NCBI GenBank assembly: GCA_024400935.1
Contig: JAKSLZ010000018.1
Location: forward strand, 1-43,291
DNA: 43,291 bases
Reading direction: 5' to 3'
Source: Muribaculaceae bacterium
Lineage (GTDB): Bacteria > Bacteroidota > Bacteroidia > Bacteroidales > Muribaculaceae
Part shown: one piece after another, positions 15,489 through 24,054 of the stretch
How positions within the stretch are numbered: the stretch's first letter is position 1
How the letters are laid out: every line of letters starts with the position of its first letter
Notes under the pieces: model-generated
Told to the model about the DNA's origin: nothing
What the model saw: only the letters and a program-made list of their open reading frames with translations
Database searches by the model: none
Program-made: the position numbers and the translations under genes

Positions 15489-17615
15489 TTATTTACCCAG
15501 GATGAGGTTGAGAACTATGTTGGCATCGGTGATATCAACAGCGTAGTCGCCGTTGACGTCGACATTGCCTTCAATGTCTTCGGTTTTGGTTTTACCTAAT
15601 ATTATGTTGATGAGGATGTTTGCGTCAGTGATATCGACCACGCCGTCGCCGTTCACATCGCCGTCATATATATGGCTGTTGGGGTCGGTGCCGTTGACCA
15701 TGACTGTGGCATATACCGAACTATCAAGAGCCTCGGGTATCTCAATATAGGCGCAGCCCGATCCTACGCGGTTAGCCCTGGAGTTGCTGCTCAGGCACTT
15801 GAACACATCATCGGTGTGATTCCATATATAATAAGAGGCCTGGTCGGTATTGTCCTTTGTGTAGCCGCCAGCATAAGAGCCTATCAGCAGGTTCTTGACA
15901 TTGAACGGTCGTGCCGGTGCCTTGGGGTGCTCAAAGTAGATGCGGTCGGCTCCGTAAGAATAGGCGATGGCGGGAGTACCAGCGGGCAGAGCCATTGTGC
16001 GAGGCACCTCAGTGTATCGGGCATTGACATAGCTGCTTCCCTTATCATAGTCGCTGACGATCTCAAACACATGTGCCCAGTAGCTGCTCTTGGCAGGGAT
16101 GAGGTCGATGTTGCAGTAGATGGGAGCGCGGTTGTGAGCACCCAGGTCCACGTAGGGCAACATGCGCCACTTTTGCTCGGCAGTCCAGTTGAGCGACTGG
16201 AATGCATTATACACATGATTGTTGACATAGCAGATGAAATCATCGGCATTGTCGCCATAGAAGCAATCCTCCACACTGGTCGACATCAGGAAGTCTGACT
16301 CCAGCACAATCTTGTGCAGCGGACAACCGCGGAATGCGTCCTTGCCTATCTTGAACTGGTAAGTGCGGTTAGTCAGGTGCTGGTCGGTAGTGAGCGACGA
16401 GCAGTAAGCGAACGCCTCTTGCAGAATCTGGTTTACCGACGCAGGTATGGCGGTGTTGAGTTTCTTGCAGCCGTAGAACGCCCTGTTGCCTATGTAGTTG
16501 AGCGTAGCCGGCATGTCAAATGTCTCCAGCGAAACGCAGTTAGAGAACGACGATGTGCCTATGTAGGTGAGTTTGTCCACACCGGTTATCGTGGTGACGG
16601 GGGTCGCATAGAAGGCACTCTGCTTGATGGCCTCAAGCGAGTTGCCGGCGACAAAGGTAACCCGAGAGAGTTTCAGGTTGTTAAGGAACGCGTATGCCTC
16701 GATGGTTACTGCCGTCTTGGGAATGGTGACTTTCTCGAGCTTTGTGCAGTTCTCGAACGCACCCTCGTCCACCTTGGTCAGGCCGGTGAAGTATTGCAGT
16801 TCGTCAAACTTAGTGATTTTAGTCTGTCCCTGAAACACATCGCCCAGCGATGTCACGGCAGCAGCCTCGCCATAGCTCAGTTGGCCGTCCTTGTTGGTGT
16901 CCCAGCGGCTCACGCACAGCGATTTCACCAACGCGTCTTCAAAGAGGATGACATCGGTGGGCTTAATCAGATCGATGGCCATAGAATAAAATTTGCTGCC
17001 GTCGAGCATGCGGTATCCCTGGTCGGTAAGGGTGATGGTAGCGGGGTCGGGGCTGGTGATGCGGCATCCGTCGAACGACACGCCCGACGCACCCTCCAAT
17101 ACCCTGCCTTCGCTTGCCGAAAGGTTCACCTTACAGTTAGCAAAAGAGGCTGTGGCCTTGTCTTTTATGTTCATGGCAACCGTGTTTGAACTCAACTTCA
17201 ATGTACAGTTAGTCACGTTAATCCCCTTGGCCACCAATCCTACATTACAAGTTACTACTTCCAACTGGTCGGCGGTGCCAGCACCTTTAACATTCAGCGT
17301 CGCAGAGCTATATGCAGCCCAAGCCGCTGGGGCTTTGACGGAGCACTTTCCCTTGATGATAAGCGTGATATCGCCATCATAGTTACCGTCGCTAAATATA
17401 GGTCTATCAACAGTGGTGTTTATCACTGCATTGTCGAGAGTGAAAGTTCCCGTATTATAATCACACACAACCGTACCGCTCACCACATTCTCGGTGAGTG
17501 TGTCGGTCTGAATCTCCTTACCGCAAAAGAAGTATACAGGGCGTGCTTGCGCACTGACGACGCCCGCAATCACTGTCGCGAGCAGTATAAAAAGTGAAAA
17601 GAGGTTCTTTTTCAT
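15489..17615 (-). CDS. Exported BspA-type leucine-rich repeat protein with C-terminal dockerin
   Basis: A 708-residue secreted protein. Residues 1-24 form the signal peptide (MKKNLFSLFILLATVIAGVVSA). An N-terminal beta-rich region of about 210 residues resembles a parallel beta-helix (repeated short Cys- and Asn-containing turns). A single EF-hand lies at residues 239-250 (DTNKDGQLSYGE). BspA-like LRR_5 repeats follow from about 260 to 440 (VDEGAFENCTKLEKVTIP, IGNRAFYGCKKLNTAIP). The last 57 residues are a dockerin with DVNGDGVVDITDANILINIILG and a second copy. The start at 17613-17615 is preferred over 17630 because it begins the signal peptide. The function is probably adhesion or attachment to a dockerin-binding partner; no partner is visible. 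Confidence 0.87.
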   Translation of the reverse strand: MKKNLFSLFILLATVIAGVVSAQARPVYFFCGKEIQTDTLTENVVSGTVVCDYNTGTFTLDNAVINTTVDRPIFSDGNYDGDITLIIKGKCSVKAPAAWAAYSSATLNVKGAGTADQLEVVTCNVGLVAKGINVTNCTLKLSSNTVAMNIKDKATASFANCKVNLSASEGRVLEGASGVSFDGCRITSPDPATITLTDQGYRMLDGSKFYSMAIDLIKPTDVILFEDALVKSLCVSRWDTNKDGQLSYGEAAAVTSLGDVFQGQTKITKFDELQYFTGLTKVDEGAFENCTKLEKVTIPKTAVTIEAYAFLNNLKLSRVTFVAGNSLEAIKQSAFYATPVTTITGVDKLTYIGTSSFSNCVSLETFDMPATLNYIGNRAFYGCKKLNTAIPASVNQILQEAFAYCSSLTTDQHLTNRTYQFKIGKDAFRGCPLHKIVLESDFLMSTSVEDCFYGDNADDFICYVNNHVYNAFQSLNWTAEQKWRMLPYVDLGAHNRAPIYCNIDLIPAKSSYWAHVFEIVSDYDKGSSYVNARYTEVPRTMALPAGTPAIAYSYGADRIYFEHPKAPARPFNVKNLLIGSYAGGYTKDNTDQASYYIWNHTDDVFKCLSSNSRANRVGSGCAYIEIPEALDSSVYATVMVNGTDPNSHIYDGDVNGDGVVDITDANILINIILGKTKTEDIEGNVDVNGDYAVDITDANIVLNLILGK

Positions 17616-17646
17616 AATCGAAAACAGCAAATAGTTTTATTTGCTA

Positions 17647-17678
17647 CAAAGATACACAAAAAAACGCTAACCCGCAAA
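17647..17678 (-). promoter_or_regulatory. Promoter of the BspA-like gene
   Basis: Minus-strand TTTG (17675-17678), 20 nt, TATCTTTG (17647-17654). Full consensus; leader about 25-30 nt. Confidence 0.6.
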
Positions 17679-17792
17679 ACCTCCACGCATTTACCCACCT
17701 CCATCATCCGGCCAAAAGCGTATGTCATTACACATTTTTCTCGTTTGAGATGAAATATCATACAATTTGTTTCTTGTTATCATTTTTTTTAT

Positions 17793-17800
17793 TACCTTTG
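17793..17800 (+). promoter_or_regulatory. -7 promoter element upstream of the AAA ATPase
   Basis: TACCTTTG matches TAnnTTTG. A TTTG lies at 17766-17769, a slightly long 23-nt spacing. The element ends exactly where the 22-bp repeats begin, which places the repeats in the 5' leader. Confidence 0.45.
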
Positions 17801-17902
17801 CATTGAACATTTTTGCTCAGCGCATTGAATATTTTTGCTCAGCGCATTGAATATTTTTGCTCAGCGCATTGAACATTTTTGCTCAGCGCATTGAACATTT
17901 TG
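17801..17902. repeat. 22-bp tandem repeats in the leader of the AAA ATPase gene
   Basis: Four complete 22-bp copies (17801-17822, 17823-17844, 17845-17866, 17867-17888), each beginning CATTGAA and ending TTTTTGCTCAGCG, differ only by one C/T. A truncated fifth copy follows. The second and third copies contain TATTTTTG, itself a match to the -7 consensus. The ATG of the ATPase gene follows at 17919. Confidence 0.93.
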
Positions 17903-17918
17903 CAATAAATATAACATT

Positions 17919-19109
17919 ATGAACTATAAAAGACCTTATTATACAACTGTTCTACAGCGTATTAACGAACAGCGCAGCAAACTGCAAGTCATTGTAGGGC
18001 CACGCCAAGTGGGGAAGTCTACATTGATTGGACAGGTACTTGAAGAATGTGAGATTCCGCACGAGAGCTATTCGTCAGATGATGTTACAGGCGTCACTGC
18101 TGACTGGCTGTCACAACTATGGGAGTCGCAACGACTCAAAATGGAGGCTCATAGCGAAACAAAACGTCTGCTAGTAATCGACGAAGTACAGAAAATAAAT
18201 AACTGGAGCGAAACCGTAAAGGCCGAATGGGACCGCGACACAAGAGAAAAAAGAGAACTCATTGTGGTTTTGCTTGGCTCATCTCGCATGTTGATTGAAA
18301 AAGGGTTAACAGAATCTCTTGCCGGACGATTTGAACTCATCAGGATGCCTCATTGGACTTATCCCGAGATGAGAGATTGCTTTGGTTGGAGTATCCCACA
18401 ATATGTATTTTACGGAGGATACCCCGGAGCGTCTCAATACATCAGTGACGAAAAAAGGTGGAGAACCTATGTAAAGGATTCGCTTATTGAACCCTCTATA
18501 TCAAAAGATGCACTGTTAAATACCAAAATAACCAAACCCCAACTGCTAAGGCAACTTTTTGAACTTGGATGTAGCTACAGCGGCGAGATATTATCATTAA
18601 CTAAAATGATTGCTCAGCTGCAAGATGCAGGCAATGTCACGACTCTGGCAGGCTATCTGCACCTACTGGACGAATGTGGATTGCTATGTGGTCTACAGAA
18701 ATATGCCGAAGACAAGGCGCGTAAATACAATTCAATCCCGAAATACCAAGTATATAACAGTGCTTTGCGCAGCGTTTATTGCGACGAATCATTTGACGAG
18801 GTGATTGAGGATCCCAAAATTTGGGGGAGATATGTCGAATCGGCAATAGGTGCACATCTGATAAGTCAGGCAGCCATTGTAGGTTACAGTGTTTATTACT
18901 GGCGAGAAAAAAATGAGGAAGTAGATTTTATATTGGTGCGGAACCGGAAAAAAATCGCCATCGAAGTGAAAAGCGGCCGACGTACTACCAACAAAGGTCT
19001 ATCAACATTTGCAGAATCCTATAATCCGCATCGCTCTATCGTAGTCGGTTCTGGAGGACTCTCGGTCGAAGAGCTCTTGACAATGGACCTGGAAATCCTG
19101 TTCAAATGA
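17919..19109 (+). CDS. AAA-family ATP-binding protein (AAA_14 / DUF4143)
   Basis: A 396-residue cytoplasmic P-loop ATPase. Walker A is GPRQVGKS at residues 27-34 and Walker B is LLVIDEVQ with D88-E89. The C-terminal half is the DUF4143 domain, ending in a PD-(D/E)XK nuclease-like signature (YYWREKNEEVDFIL, then IAIEVKSG around residues 327-355). Family members are common and highly variable in Bacteroidetes and are often in accessory regions. Their role is unresolved, with defence or DNA-related functions suggested. The coding sequence is more AT-rich and uses more AGA/ATA-type codons than its neighbours, suggesting transfer. It stands alone between repeats and a terminator. Confidence 0.9.
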   Translation: MNYKRPYYTTVLQRINEQRSKLQVIVGPRQVGKSTLIGQVLEECEIPHESYSSDDVTGVTADWLSQLWESQRLKMEAHSETKRLLVIDEVQKINNWSETVKAEWDRDTREKRELIVVLLGSSRMLIEKGLTESLAGRFELIRMPHWTYPEMRDCFGWSIPQYVFYGGYPGASQYISDEKRWRTYVKDSLIEPSISKDALLNTKITKPQLLRQLFELGCSYSGEILSLTKMIAQLQDAGNVTTLAGYLHLLDECGLLCGLQKYAEDKARKYNSIPKYQVYNSALRSVYCDESFDEVIEDPKIWGRYVESAIGAHLISQAAIVGYSVYYWREKNEEVDFILVRNRKKIAIEVKSGRRTTNKGLSTFAESYNPHRSIVVGSGGLSVEELLTMDLEILFK

Positions 19110-19132
19110 AGCATAGAGCCTCGGATATAAAG

Positions 19133-19169
19133 AAGCCCCACGCAACACCATAGTAGTTGCGTGAGGCTT
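19133..19169 (+). terminator. Terminator of the AAA ATPase gene
   Basis: A 14-nt arm at 19133-19146 (AAGCCCCACGCAAC) pairs with GTTGCGTGAGGCTT at 19156-19169, with one mismatch. It is followed by a T-containing TATCTT. Confidence 0.75.
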
Positions 19170-19170
19170 T

Positions 19171-19269
19171 ATCTTAAAGTCTTATAGGACGAAGTCCGTC
19201 CTTATAGCGAAGCGTCCTTATAGCCTGCGCGAGCAGGCGTTCTTAAAGCGCAGCGTTCTTAACGTCTTA
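19171..19269. repeat. Array of mini-hairpins separated by TTATAG / TTAAAG
   Basis: Six units each begin TTATAG, TTAAAG or TTAACG and end GTC, GTCC or GTTC. Their lengths are about 8, 20, 16, 25, 16 and 8 nt. The four longer units contain short hairpins with loops closed by a C-G pair: GGACGAAGTCC, GCGAAGC (19207-19213), GCCTGC-GCGA-GCAGGC, and GCGCAGC. The array ends in the stop codon of the M6 protease gene (19267-19269). Confidence 0.85.
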
Positions 19270-21495
19270 GTTCAGCATCAGGTTGAGGAGTTCGTTGACG
19301 TCGGCGATGTCATCCAGGGAGTCACCGTTGACGTCGGCGCGGCCGTTGTACTTGCTTGCGCTGTCAAAGCCTAACATAATATTGATCAGAACATTGACAT
19401 CATTAATATCTACCTTGCCGTCGCCGTTCACGTCGCCCTTGACTGCGGGCTTACCAGGCTCGCCGTTGTAGTATATGGTAAAGTCGTCAACATAGATGGG
19501 CACGGTCTTGCTGCCGGCACTCATCTGCACGCGGAAGAGCGCACCCTGAGTGTTGAGCAGGTTGAGGGCCCATGAAGTGCTGGCCTTGGTGTTGCCCGAG
19601 ATTGAGACGGGAGTGCTGCCCGATGAGCTCTTGGGCTTAACCCATGTGGTGCCGCCGTCGATGCTGTACTGCAGCGCAACCTTAGCAGTTGTCGATGATG
19701 TGTTGTTCACCTCAAATGTAATCTGGTCGCAGTTGTAATAAACAGGCTGGGTCGAAGTGAAGACGCTGGGCGTGAGCATTGACACCGCACGCTTGCCGTT
19801 GCAGTTGCCTGTGCCGGGCTCTACCACGTTGCACTGGTTGAAGTCCCAAGTGGCGAAGTTGCCCTGCACGCCGGTTGCAGTCTTAGATGTGGTGGCAGGC
19901 ATCTTCTCAAAGTCCTCAACTACCTTCTGCACATCATTCTCGTTTCTAAAGTCAAACGAAATGACACCGCCCACCTCGCTGATGTTGAACAAACCCATCT
20001 CGGTGGTTGAGCCGTTCCATGTGGCGAGCTTGGGTTTAGAAGTTGAGCACAGCTTGTTGTTGCCTGTGGTGCCGGGGAACGGGTCGCTTGCAAGCGATCC
20101 CGAAGTAGAGTTGCCGGCACGCAGCAGCTCGTAGTAGTTGTGATTGGGATTAGCGTTAACGGTGTTGTTGTTCCAGGGCGAGGTGCTGGTAGAGTCAACA
20201 CGCGCCACAATCATGCCGTGACCGGGCAGATAAGCATCCCAGCGGGTCTTCTGACGGTTGTCCAGGATGAAGTACTCACGCGCAACGGGCGACTTGATGA
20301 TGTAACCCTCGTTGCTCATGATGGGGTTGAGGGTATAGTGGCCGGGGGTAGTGAGCACAGTGGGCTTGGCAAAGCCTAATGAATAGCGCTCATAGATGCT
20401 GTAACCGCAGGGAGTGCGGCTGCTGTTGGCCGAGCCGCCACCTGCCATGATGTCCCACATGTCGGGGTCGTGGCTTTGGCCGCTGGTCTCATAGTTGGTG
20501 TCATACAGGTCGGGGAGACCCAGCACGTGGCTGAACTCGTGGCAGATAGTGCCGATGCCTTCAACGGTGATGCTGGCGGGCTCTGATGTCCAACCGTAAA
20601 GCTCGGTTGAGCAAGCATAGTAGCCTATGCGCTTGCCGTCGTAGTTAGTATAATAGAACGATGACTGGTGGGGCCACAGCCAGTTGCCGTTATTGCCCGC
20701 AAATGACGATGACATACCCGCTACCTGGAAGAACACGAGGTCGACGGTACCGTCGCCATTGCCGTCATAGCGAGAGAAGTCGCAGCCCATGTTATCGGCA
20801 GCGGTAAGGGCAGCCTTGAAGATGGTCTGGGCATAGCTGGTGCCGCGGAACGATGTGCTTGAATAGTTCACACTTACCGGGCCGATGATGTCAAACTCGG
20901 GAGTGAACATACCGTTGCTGTTCTCGGTGTAATAGTCGCGCAAACTGCCGGTGCAAGGCACACGCTGGCCGCTGGTGTTGGTGTAACCGGTCCAGTTGGG
21001 AGTATTGCACATCTCGCTGTAGAATGCGTTGGGATCGGGCATCGAGAACTTCACGTCGGTGAGGTTGATGAGGATGATGAGGCCGCGGTAGTTGCTGTAG
21101 TTGGGAGCCTTCTGGGGCTCGCCAGGAGCCGACATACGCTTAGCGCGCTGTGCCTCGCCCTGAGCATGAGCGTCGCGGTCAGTGATATACTTGGCAGTCT
21201 GTGCTAAGAAAGCATTCTCGGCGGGAGTGCGGTCGGCAAGGTCGTGTGCCTTGATGCCGCTGGCCTTAAGCTGCTCGCCGTCGCGCACGGCATACTGGTA
21301 AACGCCGCTCGCGTCCTGAACGATTGTGTAACCGTCAACTGTGGTGTTGAAGTGATAATACTCGTCGCCCACCAGCTTGATGGTGAGTTGCGAGCCGTCG
21401 GGCTGGGCAACCTTAGCATTGCCGCGGTGAGCCGGGATTGCCATTGCAGCAATCGACACCAGTGCCGCAAGTGCCCCTAAGAATGTTCTTTTCAT
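19267..21495 (-). CDS. M6-family metalloprotease with C-terminal dockerin (copy 1)
   Basis: A 742-residue secreted zinc protease of the immune inhibitor A (M6) type. Residues 1-22 are the signal peptide. An N-terminal propeptide-like domain (TIKLVGDEYYHFNTTVDGY) is followed by the catalytic domain. The zinc motif HEFSH is at residues 319-323 in ICHEFSHVLGLPDLYDTNYE, with the downstream Met-turn-like DIMAGGG. A C-terminal jelly-roll-like beta domain (about residues 540-680) and a dockerin (last 56 residues, DVNGDGKVDINDVN and a second repeat) complete it. It is a close paralogue of the next upstream gene. Secreted M6 proteases degrade host or dietary protein; the actual substrate is unknown. 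The mini-hairpin array directly abuts its stop codon. Confidence 0.92.
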   Translation of the reverse strand: MKRTFLGALAALVSIAAMAIPAHRGNAKVAQPDGSQLTIKLVGDEYYHFNTTVDGYTIVQDASGVYQYAVRDGEQLKASGIKAHDLADRTPAENAFLAQTAKYITDRDAHAQGEAQRAKRMSAPGEPQKAPNYSNYRGLIILINLTDVKFSMPDPNAFYSEMCNTPNWTGYTNTSGQRVPCTGSLRDYYTENSNGMFTPEFDIIGPVSVNYSSTSFRGTSYAQTIFKAALTAADNMGCDFSRYDGNGDGTVDLVFFQVAGMSSSFAGNNGNWLWPHQSSFYYTNYDGKRIGYYACSTELYGWTSEPASITVEGIGTICHEFSHVLGLPDLYDTNYETSGQSHDPDMWDIMAGGGSANSSRTPCGYSIYERYSLGFAKPTVLTTPGHYTLNPIMSNEGYIIKSPVAREYFILDNRQKTRWDAYLPGHGMIVARVDSTSTSPWNNNTVNANPNHNYYELLRAGNSTSGSLASDPFPGTTGNNKLCSTSKPKLATWNGSTTEMGLFNISEVGGVISFDFRNENDVQKVVEDFEKMPATTSKTATGVQGNFATWDFNQCNVVEPGTGNCNGKRAVSMLTPSVFTSTQPVYYNCDQITFEVNNTSSTTAKVALQYSIDGGTTWVKPKSSSGSTPVSISGNTKASTSWALNLLNTQGALFRVQMSAGSKTVPIYVDDFTIYYNGEPGKPAVKGDVNGDGKVDINDVNVLINIMLGFDSASKYNGRADVNGDSLDDIADVNELLNLMLN

Positions 21496-21571
21496 ATTCT
21501 ATTTTGATTTTAAGTTTTAAATACTCAAGTTCTGGTAACCACACAGCAACAGTCCTTTGTGCATAGTCCCC

Positions 21572-21649
21572 GCGCAGATTTCACTGATCTCATAGATAAA
21601 TCATTTTATCTTTCAGTTAAAAAAACTTCGAGATCTGTGAGACCTGCGC
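21572..21649. repeat. Imperfect palindrome of 9-nt modules between the M6 genes
   Basis: A 20-nt arm (21572-21591) and its near complement (21630-21649) differ at three positions, with a 38-nt AT-rich loop. Both arms follow 9-nt phasing (GCGCAGATT, TCACTGATC, TCATAGATA on the left; AGATCTGTG, AGACCTGCG on the right). No T-run follows on the minus strand, so simple termination is not evident. Confidence 0.7.
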
Positions 21650-21693
21650 GAGACAGTCACATTGCTGAGCTAAAAAAAGGTTATAGAAAACGC

Positions 21694-23928
21694 TTACTTA
21701 CTCAGGATGAGGTTGATGAGGATGTTCAGGTCGTTGATATCAACGGTGCCGTCGTTGTTAATGTCGGCGCGGCCGTCAAATGTGTCGGCGCTGTCTTTGC
21801 CCAGCACTACGTTGATGAGCAGGTTCATGTCGTTGATGTCCACGACGCCGTCGTTGTTAACGTCACCGGGGCTTGCAGGCTTACCCTCCTCGCCGTTGTA
21901 GAAGACTGTGAAGTTGTCGATGAAGCAAGGCACTGTCTTGCTACCTGCGCTCATCTGCACGCGGAAGAGTGTACCCTGGGTGTTGTAAACCTCGATGGGC
22001 CATGAAACGACTGCGTTAGAGTTTGCAGCCACCTGCACGGGAGTAGCGCCTGTTGAGCTCTTGGGCTTAACCCAGGTCTTGCCACCGTCGGTAGAGTAAG
22101 TGAGGGCCAACTTGGCTGCTGTAGATGATGTGTTGTATGCCTCAAATGTTACCTGATAAGCATTGTAGTAGATGGGAGTGGCCGATGTGAACGCGCTGGG
22201 GGTTAACATGCGCACTGCATGCTGACCGTCGCACTTGCCAGCACCGGGAGCGTTGTTGTAACACTGGTTGAAGTCCCAAGTGGTGAAGACACCCTTGACA
22301 CCTGTAGCAGTCTTGTTGGTAGTGGTGGGCATTGCCTCAAAGTCCTCGACGAGACTCTTTACTTCGCCCGAGTTCATCACGTCAAACTCGATGACGCCGT
22401 TGCTCTCAGTGATGTTGTAGATACCCATAGACATAGTAGTGCCGTTCCATGTGGCAAGGGCGGGCATCGACTTGGCATTGAGTTGAGAGTTACCTGTTGA
22501 ACCGGGGAAGGGATCGCTTGCCTGTGCGCCGCTCTTAGAGTTGCCTGCGCGGAACATCTCGTAGTAGTTGTGCGAGGGGTTGCAGTTCACTGTATTGTTG
22601 ATCCAGGGAGAACTGCTGGTAGAGTCCACGCGGCACACAATCATGCCATGGCCGGGCAGATAAGTGTCCCAGCGAGTCTTCTGGCGGTTGTCGATGATGA
22701 AGTATTCCTTAGCAATGGGCGACTTGAGGATGTAACCCTCGTTGCTCATCACGGGGTTGAGCGTGTAGTGGCCGGGGCTGCCGATGACTTCGGGATTGGC
22801 AAATCCCAGTGCATAGCGCTCAAAGATGGTGTAACCCACGGGGGTGCGTGCCGAGTTGAAGCTGCCGCCGCCAGCCATGATGTCCCACTCCTCGGGATGG
22901 TGGCTCTGGCCGCCAGTCTCGTAGTTGGTGTCATAGAGGTCGGGGAAGCCCATCACATGGGTGAACTCGTGGCACATGGTGCCGATACCCTCGATGGTGA
23001 TTGTTGAGGGATAAGCCTCAAAACCGTAAATCTCGGTAGAGCTTGCATATGTGCCGAAACGCTTTCCGTCATAGGTGGGCGAGCTCCAGATTGACGACTT
23101 GTGGGGCCACAGCCAGTTGCCGTTGTTGCCGCCAAAGCTTGACGACATACCTGCAACCTGGAAGAACACCATGTCAACATATCCGTTATTGTCGGTATCA
23201 TACTTGGTGAAGTCACAGCCCTTGGCATCGGCTGCAGCGAGAGCGGCCTTGAAGATGGTCTGGGCGTTTGAAGTACCCTTCATGTCGGTAGACTTGTAGT
23301 TAACATCAACCGGGCCAATGATGTCAAACACGGGCTGGAACACACCGTTGCTGTTCTCGTTGTAGTAGTCATACATACTACCGGTGCAGTTAACGAACTT
23401 GCCGCTGTCGTCGGTATAGCCGGTCCAGCCATGAGCGTTGACCATGTCGTTGTAGAACTTGTTGGGGTCCTTCATCGAGAACTTCACGTCAGTGAAATTG
23501 ATGAGAATGATGAGACCGCGGAACTTGCTGTAGCTAACCGCCTTGTTGGGACCAGCGCCTTGCACATCGCGCTGCACGCGCTTAGCCTCGCCTGAAGCGT
23601 GCTCCTCGCGGTCGGTCATATACTTGGCTGTTGTGCTCAGGAAAGCCTTCTCGGCATCGGTGCGCTGCAGCTCGTCGTGAGCCTTGACGGTGCTGGCCTT
23701 GAGACCCTGGCCGTCGCGCAGGGCATACACATACACTCCGGCATTGTTCTTCACGATGGTGTAGCCATCGGTAGTGGTATTGAAGTGATAAAACTCATCG
23801 CCTATCAACTTGATAGTCAGCTTGGAGCCATCGGGTTGCGTAATCATTACGGGATCACGATGTGCCGGAATTGCCATTGCACTGATTGCAACGAGCAACA
23901 TTGCCATGAATAACGAAATTTTTCTCAT
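21694..23928 (-). CDS. M6-family metalloprotease with C-terminal dockerin (copy 2)
   Basis: A 744-residue paralogue of the preceding gene with the same order of parts: signal peptide (MRKISLFMAMLLVAISAMA), propeptide-like domain, M6 catalytic domain with HEFTH at residues 320-324 (MCHEFTHVMGFPDLYDTNYE), C-terminal beta domain and dockerin (DVNNDGVVDINDMN and DINNDGTVDINDLN). The start at 23926-23928 is chosen because the longer frame to 23976 would run through the predicted promoter. The two genes are head to tail with about 200 nt between them. This copy has the complete promoter; whether copy 1 is co-transcribed across the palindrome is unclear. Confidence 0.92.
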   Translation of the reverse strand: MRKISLFMAMLLVAISAMAIPAHRDPVMITQPDGSKLTIKLIGDEFYHFNTTTDGYTIVKNNAGVYVYALRDGQGLKASTVKAHDELQRTDAEKAFLSTTAKYMTDREEHASGEAKRVQRDVQGAGPNKAVSYSKFRGLIILINFTDVKFSMKDPNKFYNDMVNAHGWTGYTDDSGKFVNCTGSMYDYYNENSNGVFQPVFDIIGPVDVNYKSTDMKGTSNAQTIFKAALAAADAKGCDFTKYDTDNNGYVDMVFFQVAGMSSSFGGNNGNWLWPHKSSIWSSPTYDGKRFGTYASSTEIYGFEAYPSTITIEGIGTMCHEFTHVMGFPDLYDTNYETGGQSHHPEEWDIMAGGGSFNSARTPVGYTIFERYALGFANPEVIGSPGHYTLNPVMSNEGYILKSPIAKEYFIIDNRQKTRWDTYLPGHGMIVCRVDSTSSSPWINNTVNCNPSHNYYEMFRAGNSKSGAQASDPFPGSTGNSQLNAKSMPALATWNGTTMSMGIYNITESNGVIEFDVMNSGEVKSLVEDFEAMPTTTNKTATGVKGVFTTWDFNQCYNNAPGAGKCDGQHAVRMLTPSAFTSATPIYYNAYQVTFEAYNTSSTAAKLALTYSTDGGKTWVKPKSSTGATPVQVAANSNAVVSWPIEVYNTQGTLFRVQMSAGSKTVPCFIDNFTVFYNGEEGKPASPGDVNNDGVVDINDMNLLINVVLGKDSADTFDGRADINNDGTVDINDLNILINLILSK

Positions 23929-23965
23929 ATCTTTTAGGGTTTTACTGATACAATAAAATAATTCC

Positions 23966-23997
23966 CAAAGATACAAAGAAATCTTTAATTATACAAA
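23966..23997 (-). promoter_or_regulatory. Promoter of M6 protease copy 2
   Basis: Minus-strand TTTG (23994-23997), 20 nt, TATCTTTG (23966-23973); the leader is about 35 nt. Confidence 0.65.
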
Positions 23998-24054
23998 TCA
24001 AGCCCCTGATTTTCAAAAATCACATAAATATTGTGACCCATCGGCTACTATCTG

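Noticed and set aside
16314-17189. 291-codon plus-strand frame opposite the BspA-like gene
   Set aside because: It is a shadow of the LRR coding sequence. The minus-strand protein has a signal peptide, LRR_5 repeats and a dockerin.
17801-17902. CRISPR-like array
   Set aside because: The 22-bp repeats are directly contiguous with no spacers, no cas genes are present, and unit length and position fit a tandem repeat in a leader.
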